From positions 22,593-86,592 of the forward strand of contig CAVVBC010000010.1 of assembly GCA_963746325.1 (NCBI GenBank): DNA of 64,000 nucleotides, in the 5' to 3' direction. A program made the translations under genes and the position numbers. Numbering within the stretch: the first letter of the stretch is position 1; each line of letters opens with the position of its first letter. Below, piece after piece: positions 63,339 through 64,000 of the stretch. The stretch is from RPQJ01 sp963746325. GTDB lineage: Bacteria; Pseudomonadota; Gammaproteobacteria; Steroidobacterales; Steroidobacteraceae. Under the pieces are notes generated by a model, which saw only the letters and a program-made list of their open reading frames with translations, made no database searches and was not told the DNA's origin.

Positions 63339-63992
63339 ATGTCGATTCCTGGTACATCCTTCGACCTCAACTGCACGCTCTGCCCACGCCTCGCCGAGTT
63401 TCTCGCCGAGGGCAAGCGGCAGAATCCGCAGTACCACTGCGCGCCCGTGCCGCCTTTCGGCGACCCCGCGGCGCGGTTGCTCATCGTGGGACTGGCGCCA
63501 GGGTTCCATGGCGCCAACGCCACCGGCCGCCCGTTCACGGGCGATTACGCGGGCATCCTGCTCTACGAAACACTGTTCGAGTTCGGCCTGTCGACCGGAC
63601 CCGCGTCGGTGTCAGCCGACGACAACCTGCGGCTCGTCGACTGCCGCATCTCGAACTCGGTCAAGTGCGTGCCGCCCGGCAACAAGCCGTTGCCCGTCGA
63701 GATCGCCACCTGCAATCGCTACCTGGCGAATGAACTGGGCACGGTGAGGCGACGGCACCGTCCTGCTCGCCCTGGGCGCCATCGCGCACGGCGCGGCGTT
63801 GCGCGCGTTGGGCCTGAGGCCGGCAGGCTCAAGTTCGCGCACGGGGCCGAGCACGCACTGCCGCGCGGGATGACGTTGATCGATTCTTACCATTGCAGCC
63901 GGTACAACACGAACACACGCCGCCTGACGACCGCGATGTTCCGCACCGTCGTCGGGCGGGCAGCGCAACTCGCGCGCCAGGACGCGCCGTAG
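63339..63992 (+). CDS. Family 5 uracil-DNA glycosylase, two compensating frameshifts
   Basis: DNA repair enzyme removing uracil and hypoxanthine. Fe-S cysteines start with LNCTLCPRLAEFL; the active-site motif GLAPGFHGANATGRPFTGDY lacks the general-base residue of family 1, as expected for UDGb. Other motifs: SNSVKCVPPGNKPLP and DSYHCSRYNTNTRRLT. Between about 63745 and 63820 the raw frame is wrong; the other frame gives TVLLALGAIAHGAALRALGL, restored afterwards, so two indels cancel out. ATG 63339; stop TAG 63990-63992. Eight bases remain to the window edge. Confidence 0.88.
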   Translation: MSIPGTSFDLNCTLCPRLAEFLAEGKRQNPQYHCAPVPPFGDPAARLLIVGLAPGFHGANATGRPFTGDYAGILLYETLFEFGLSTGPASVSADDNLRLVDCRISNSVKCVPPGNKPLPVEIATCNRYLANELGTVRRRHRPARPGRHRARRGVARVGPEAGRLKFAHGAEHALPRGMTLIDSYHCSRYNTNTRRLTTAMFRTVVGRAAQLARQDAP

Positions 63993-64000
63993 TCCCGTGC

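Noticed and set aside
63984..64000. Start of another gene at the right edge
   Set aside because: Only eight bases remain after the glycosylase stop.

Overview
This 64 kb window is GC-rich (about two thirds G+C by eye) chromosomal DNA from a gammaproteobacterium, most likely Xanthomonadales or a neighbouring order. The pointers are a tonB-exbB-exbD-exbD cluster of the Xanthomonas type, a MetX/MetB methionine pair next to an ilvC-leuACDB operon with leader-peptide attenuation, class II DAHP synthase, MsrPQ and an AcnA-type aconitase. I found no rRNA, tRNA, CRISPR array, phage or insertion sequence.

Layout. 0-2.3 kb: methionine genes (metX, metB). 2.3-8.6 kb: minus-strand branched-chain amino acid operon with promoter, Leu-rich leader peptide, attenuator, ilvC, leuA, leuC, leuD, leuB and a final terminator. 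8.7-13.3 kb: leucyl aminopeptidase, an MFS-type transporter and ilvD. 13.6-19.2 kb: TonB energy-transduction genes, then two convergent paralogous secreted TPR proteins. 19.3-31.6 kb: catabolic-looking block with two isochorismatase-fold hydrolases, a family III CoA-transferase, an HMG-CoA-lyase-like aldolase, HyuA/HyuB, a dicarboxylate/amino acid symporter, an alpha/beta hydrolase without a recognisable nucleophile serine, a FabH-like enzyme and a DMT exporter. 31.6-36.7 kb: two outer-membrane porins around a periplasmic glutaminase and a secreted amidohydrolase. 36.7-47.5 kb: msrQ/msrP, a YeiH-family protein, a sirtuin deacylase, acnA, mnmA, nudJ, small genes and purB. 47.6-55.5 kb: fumC, nudL, mazG, hrpA and a metallo-beta-lactamase-fold protein. 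55.5-58.2 kb: aminoadipate-semialdehyde dehydrogenase and saccharopine dehydrogenase. 58.3-64 kb: class II DAHP synthase, a pseudouridine synthase, isocitrate lyase, isocitrate dehydrogenase and a family 5 uracil-DNA glycosylase. Many of these are central-metabolism genes (acnA, fumC, icd, aceA), so most of the window is housekeeping; the 19-36 kb part is the accessory-like stretch.

Most unusual feature. Five intergenic loci carry eight long hairpins (called H1 to H8 here). They share an almost invariant loop, GCGTGTCTGCCTTTCCAA, but each has its own 16-36 bp stem. The stems differ between copies yet stay complementary, and they share only a faint common pattern. Three loci hold pairs in a fixed relative orientation, and several loci also contain degraded tandem copies of one arm plus the loop. 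I do not recognise this as a described repeat family.

Caution on quality. About half the genes are interrupted by single-base indels, often a one-base change in a short homopolymer, including core genes such as ilvD, acnA, aroG-type DAHP synthase and hrpA. Protein similarity resumes cleanly in another frame each time, so I treat these as uncorrected sequence errors and give one span per gene. Boundaries of such genes can be off by a few codons.
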